NCBI GenBank assembly: GCA_014801985.1
Contig: JAAVDD010000006.1
Location: 53,554-95,170 of the forward strand
DNA from: Bacteroides sp.
Lineage (GTDB): Bacteria > Bacteroidota > Bacteroidia > Bacteroidales > Muribaculaceae
Reading direction: 5' to 3'
DNA length: 41,617 nt
Of this stretch, positions 39,860 through 41,617 are shown piece after piece. The notes beneath the pieces were generated by a model. It saw nothing but the letters and a program-made list of their open reading frames with translations, searched no databases and had not been told where the DNA came from. The position numbers and the translations under genes are program-made. Each line of letters begins with the position of its first letter. The stretch's first letter is position 1.

Positions 39860-41374
39860 ATGGAAGAGAAAGATCTTGAAATGCTTGCGGAAAAAGGCAT
39901 TTCAGAAGAGAAATTTGAAGAACAGCTCACCATGCTTAAAGAGGGATTCCCCTTCCTTCGCCTCGATGCTCCGGCAACGGTGGGCCATGGCATATCTGCC
40001 GTAACACCCGAAATGGAAGCCACTGCCACAAAATGCTGGGAAGAGTTTCTTAATGCCGGTGGCACGGTGTTGAAGATGGTGCCTGCAAGCGGTGCTGCAT
40101 CGCGTATGTTCAAGGATATATTCTCCTTCGTGGGAGGGAAGAAGGATAAGCCCGATAATGACTTCATGAAGAAATTCTTTGATGAAATTGAGAATTTCGC
40201 ATTTTATCCCCAATTGAATTTCCTCTGCGTGTCGCTCTATGGAAAGAGCATCGATTCCCTGATTAAAGAAAAGAGATATAAGGAAATCGCAGAAGCCCTC
40301 ATTGAGAAAATAGGCCTCAACTATGGTCATCTGCCCAAAGCACTCCTCAATTTCCATAAGGTGCAGGGCGGAGCGCGCACTGCCATTGAGGAACATCTTG
40401 CAGAAGGCGCACAATATGCGGCCGGAAAGAAGAGAAAGGTAAACGTTCATTTCACTGTCTCTCCCGAACATCTTCCTCTTGTGGAGCTTAAGGTGGAGGA
40501 GGCCAAGGGACATCTCGGTCATCTTTACGATGTGGAATATGATGTGACATATTCAATCCAAAAACCCTCCACCGATACAGTGGCTGCCAATCTTGACGGC
40601 ACACCTTATCGTGAGGATGGTAAGCTCTTCTTCCGCCCCGGCGGCCATGGAGCCCTGATTGAAAACCTCAATGACCTCAATGCAGATGTAATCTTCATTA
40701 AGAATATCGATAATGTCGTGCCTGATTCCAATCGTGAATCCACTATCCGCTACAAGAAGATTCTTGGCGGCGTATTGGTTGCGACCAAACAGAAGATTGA
40801 CGAGTATTGCACTCGTCTTTCAAAAGGGACTCCCTCGGAGGAAGAGCTCGACGAGATGTTGAAATTCCTCCGCAACGTGCTTTGCGTTACAAATGATAAT
40901 GCCGATTCAATGAATGCAGAGGAGAAGGCAGCCTATATATTCTCTAAGCTCAACCGTCCGGTGCGCGTCTGCGGAATGGTGAAGAACGAGGGAGAGCCCG
41001 GGGGCGGCCCGTGGCTTGTGTATAATGCCGACGGAACTGTCAGCCCTCAGATTCTCGAAGGATCCCAGATTGACATAAATGATAAGCGCTCCAAGGAGAT
41101 GCTAAAGGAATCCACACATTTCAATCCCGTGGATCTCGCTGTTGCGACAAAGAATTATAAGGGTGAGAAATTCAATCTTCCTGAATTTGTCGACAAGACC
41201 ACCGGCTTCATTTCGGAAAAAAGTCGCGAAGGGGTGGAAATCAAGGCCCTTGAGCTCCCCGGCCTATGGAACGGCGCAATGAGCGATTGGAACTCAATTT
41301 TTGTTGAAGTTCCTGCCGACACATTTAATCCTGTAAAGACAGTCAACGACCTTCTCCGCGAGGCACATCAGTAA
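39860..41374 (+). CDS. DUF4301 family protein
   Basis: 504 residues, cytoplasmic. A conserved Bacteroidota family (PF14134-like) of unknown activity. Visible landmarks are GKSIDSL, RPGGHGALIENLNDLNAD, which looks like the sugar-nucleotide/nucleotidyltransferase style phosphate loop region, FIKNIDNVVPD, and GGPWLVYNADGTVSPQILEGSQID. MVPASGAASRMFKD near residues 73-86 resembles an NTP-binding loop of nucleotidyltransferases (GxGxR type), so an uncharacterised nucleotidyltransferase-like activity is possible. It ends at a good terminator. Function is inference; the family call is fairly firm. Confidence 0.85.
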   Translation: MEEKDLEMLAEKGISEEKFEEQLTMLKEGFPFLRLDAPATVGHGISAVTPEMEATATKCWEEFLNAGGTVLKMVPASGAASRMFKDIFSFVGGKKDKPDNDFMKKFFDEIENFAFYPQLNFLCVSLYGKSIDSLIKEKRYKEIAEALIEKIGLNYGHLPKALLNFHKVQGGARTAIEEHLAEGAQYAAGKKRKVNVHFTVSPEHLPLVELKVEEAKGHLGHLYDVEYDVTYSIQKPSTDTVAANLDGTPYREDGKLFFRPGGHGALIENLNDLNADVIFIKNIDNVVPDSNRESTIRYKKILGGVLVATKQKIDEYCTRLSKGTPSEEELDEMLKFLRNVLCVTNDNADSMNAEEKAAYIFSKLNRPVRVCGMVKNEGEPGGGPWLVYNADGTVSPQILEGSQIDINDKRSKEMLKESTHFNPVDLAVATKNYKGEKFNLPEFVDKTTGFISEKSREGVEIKALELPGLWNGAMSDWNSIFVEVPADTFNPVKTVNDLLREAHQ

Positions 41375-41398
41375 TCAATAACATCAGCAATATAAAGA

Positions 41399-41431
41399 AA
41401 ATAGCTCAGGCGTTAGCCCGGGCTATTTTTC
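41399..41431 (+). terminator. Intrinsic terminator after the DUF4301 gene
   Basis: Stem AAATAGCTCAGGC / GCCCGGGCTATTT (13 positions, one mismatch and one G-T) with a GTTA loop and TTTCTTTC run. Confidence 0.88.
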
Positions 41432-41443
41432 TTTCTTTTAGTT

Positions 41444-41473
41444 AAAAAAGCCCGGATCATCACTGACCCGGAC
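41444..41473 (-). terminator. Intrinsic terminator for the minus-strand gene at the right edge
   Basis: On the minus strand CCGGGTCA / TGATCCGG (one mismatch) followed by TTTTTT. It faces the DUF4301 terminator, giving back-to-back terminators at the convergence point. Confidence 0.8.
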
Positions 41474-41499
41474 TCCCAAGATAGGAGCAACAATATTGA

Positions 41500-41617
41500 T
41501 TACCCCGTAATATATCTTCCTCCAGGAATTTTTGTGATGATCCAGGTCAAGAGCCAACAGGTCAGGAATGTGGCTATGGCGGTAGTAAAGACTGTAAGCG
41601 GGGTGGAAAATGAGAGC
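41500..41617 (-). CDS. C-terminus of a membrane protein, likely acyltransferase-3 family (partial)
   Basis: Only 38 codons are inside the window; the gene continues to the right. The fragment is hydrophobic (TAIATFLTCWLLTWII) and ends KIPGGRYITG, a last helix plus short basic-Pro-Gly tail as found in PF01757 acyltransferases. The alternative frame also stays open but reads less like a protein end. The terminator 25 bases beyond the stop supports this frame. Confidence 0.55.
   Translation of the reverse strand, partial: LSFSTPLTVFTTAIATFLTCWLLTWIITKIPGGRYITG

Noticed and set aside
1..41617. CRISPR arrays, tRNA, rRNA, insertion sequences or prophage
   Set aside because: No regularly spaced direct repeats, tRNA consensus arms, transposase or phage structural genes were found.

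Overview
The window reads as chromosomal DNA of a gut-type Bacteroidota, most likely order Bacteroidales and plausibly Muribaculaceae. Seen directly: promoters of the Bacteroidota form TTTG-N19/20-TAnnTTTG, a Rho with a very long charged and glutamine-rich N-terminal insert, a GH36 / TonB-dependent-receptor pair, a DUF6377-type regulator, a Porin_10-like outer-membrane protein, a DUF4301 protein, secreted proteins with type-IX-like C-terminal tails, and no tRNA, rRNA, CRISPR or transposase. The family assignment is inference from gene content and protein style.

Layout. 1-1790 (+): four tightly packed small genes (degenerate alpha/beta-hydrolase-like, Cys-rich zinc-ribbon-like, small acidic protein, RelA/SpoT-type HD hydrolase), an accessory-looking cassette closed by a long inverted repeat. 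8778-1947 (-): tilS, rho, a short aroC, a TIGR01212-like radical SAM gene and a TlpA-type thioredoxin. 8971-12398 (+): reverse rubrerythrin, ruvX, def, ettA. 12562-12913: a strong promoter, a string of hairpins and a terminal hairpin with a T-run, i.e. a probable ncRNA or attenuated leader in front of a secreted protein with a type IX sorting tail (12962-14215). 17978-14319 (-): two secreted proteins sharing a C-terminal motif, one with a CGWC thioredoxin motif. 18256-21066: divergent ddh (meso-diaminopimelate dehydrogenase) and an AspT-like transporter with interlocked promoters.

21432-27777: alpha-galactosidase and TonB-dependent receptor (no SusD), facing a membrane-anchored DUF6377-type regulator; this looks like a small galactoside-use locus. 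28909-27845: secreted alpha/beta hydrolase. 31897-29021: large TonB-receptor-like beta-barrel with a Pro/Gly/Arg-rich tail. 33620-31967 (-): two unrecognised genes, one a duplicated-domain protein whose end looks frameshifted, the other resembling an AAA+ core without a P-loop. 33689-34032 (-): a second promoter / structured RNA / terminator unit. 34384-35043: unknown secreted protein. 35121-37448: divergent kbl and tdh, together the threonine-to-glycine pathway. 37698-41374: Porin_10-like porin and a DUF4301 protein. The window ends in the C-terminus of a minus-strand membrane protein resembling acyltransferase-3.

Most of the window is ordinary Bacteroidales housekeeping. The parts least explained by known genes are the two approximately 310-nt structured transcription units (12562-12913 and 33689-34032), an intergenic minus-strand promoter embedded in an 18-bp inverted repeat (21308-21375), the shortened chorismate synthase and the odd gene pair at 31967-33620.
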